NCBI GenBank assembly: GCA_016550415.1
Contig: JABXGU010000608.1
Location: 1 to 14,177, forward strand
Source of the DNA: an archaeon
Lineage (GTDB): Archaea > Asgardarchaeota > Hermodarchaeia > Hermodarchaeales > Hermodarchaeaceae
Length of the DNA: 14,177 bases
Direction of reading: 5' to 3'
Shown here: one piece after another, positions 14,176-14,177 of the stretch
How positions within the stretch are numbered: the stretch's first letter is position 1
How the letters are laid out: every line of letters begins with the position of its first letter
Translations under genes and position numbers: made by a program
Notes under the pieces: generated by a model
Told to the model about the DNA's origin: nothing
Database searches by the model: none
The model's input: the letters and a program-made list of their open reading frames with translations, nothing else

Positions 14176-14177
14176 AC

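Noticed and set aside
1..14177. Mobile element, CRISPR array or defence island
   Set aside because: No transposase, integrase, terminal repeats, spaced direct repeats or defence-type genes are visible on either strand.

Overview
The window reads as a piece of an archaeal chromosome. The evidence is a group II chaperonin (thermosome) with a Gly-Met-rich tail, archaeal-type uL3/uL4/uL23/uL2 proteins, an archease-RtcB pair, a serine tRNA interrupted by a bulge-helix-bulge intron, and AT-rich TATA-like boxes upstream of several genes. Base composition is moderate (about 40-45% GC by eye). Several starts have GGAGG-type ribosome binding sites, and others lack one. The exact lineage cannot be fixed from the sequence alone; Asgard or euryarchaeal groups are both possible. 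Almost everything is core housekeeping, and I see no mobile element, CRISPR array, toxin-antitoxin pair or defence locus.

Layout. 1-1220 (+): the 3' part of a multi-pass membrane protein of unknown function, overlapping by 17 nt the convergent queD gene (1204-1680, -). 1754-3412 (-): thermosome subunit. 3413-3572: its promoter, preceded by an unusual run of five short inverted repeats. 3573-4175 (-): an ECF-type vitamin transporter S component, divergent from gcvPA-gcvPB (4264-7272, +), the two halves of the glycine decarboxylase P-protein. The 88-nt divergent spacer holds one TATA-like core usable in both directions and a dyad at the expected gcvP transcription start.

7403-10229 (-): the ribosomal cluster uL3-uL4-uL23-uL2, tightly packed and SD-led. 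Unlike the usual archaeal S10 cluster it stops after uL2 and meets gcvPB tail to tail; a hairpin sits between them. 10230-10621 is a gene-free AT-rich spacer between the ribosomal operon and the next transcription unit.

10622-13678 (+) is an RNA-processing block: intron-bearing tRNA-Ser(UGA), archease, the tRNA ligase RtcB, and a SPOUT-family RNA methyltransferase. Archease activates RtcB, and RtcB joins tRNA exons after intron removal, so the block holds a likely substrate next to the enzyme and its activator. The methyltransferase, often found beside rpl3 in other archaea, is here about 2.6 kb away behind rtcB. 13720 to the right edge (-) is the C-terminal part, or all, of a small membrane-anchored protein with a predicted beta-rich domain.

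I found no convincing new biological system. The items most worth a second look are the hairpin array upstream of the thermosome gene, the tRNA-Ser intron next to archease-rtcB, the shared gcvP/ECF promoter dyad, and residue changes in archease and uL2.
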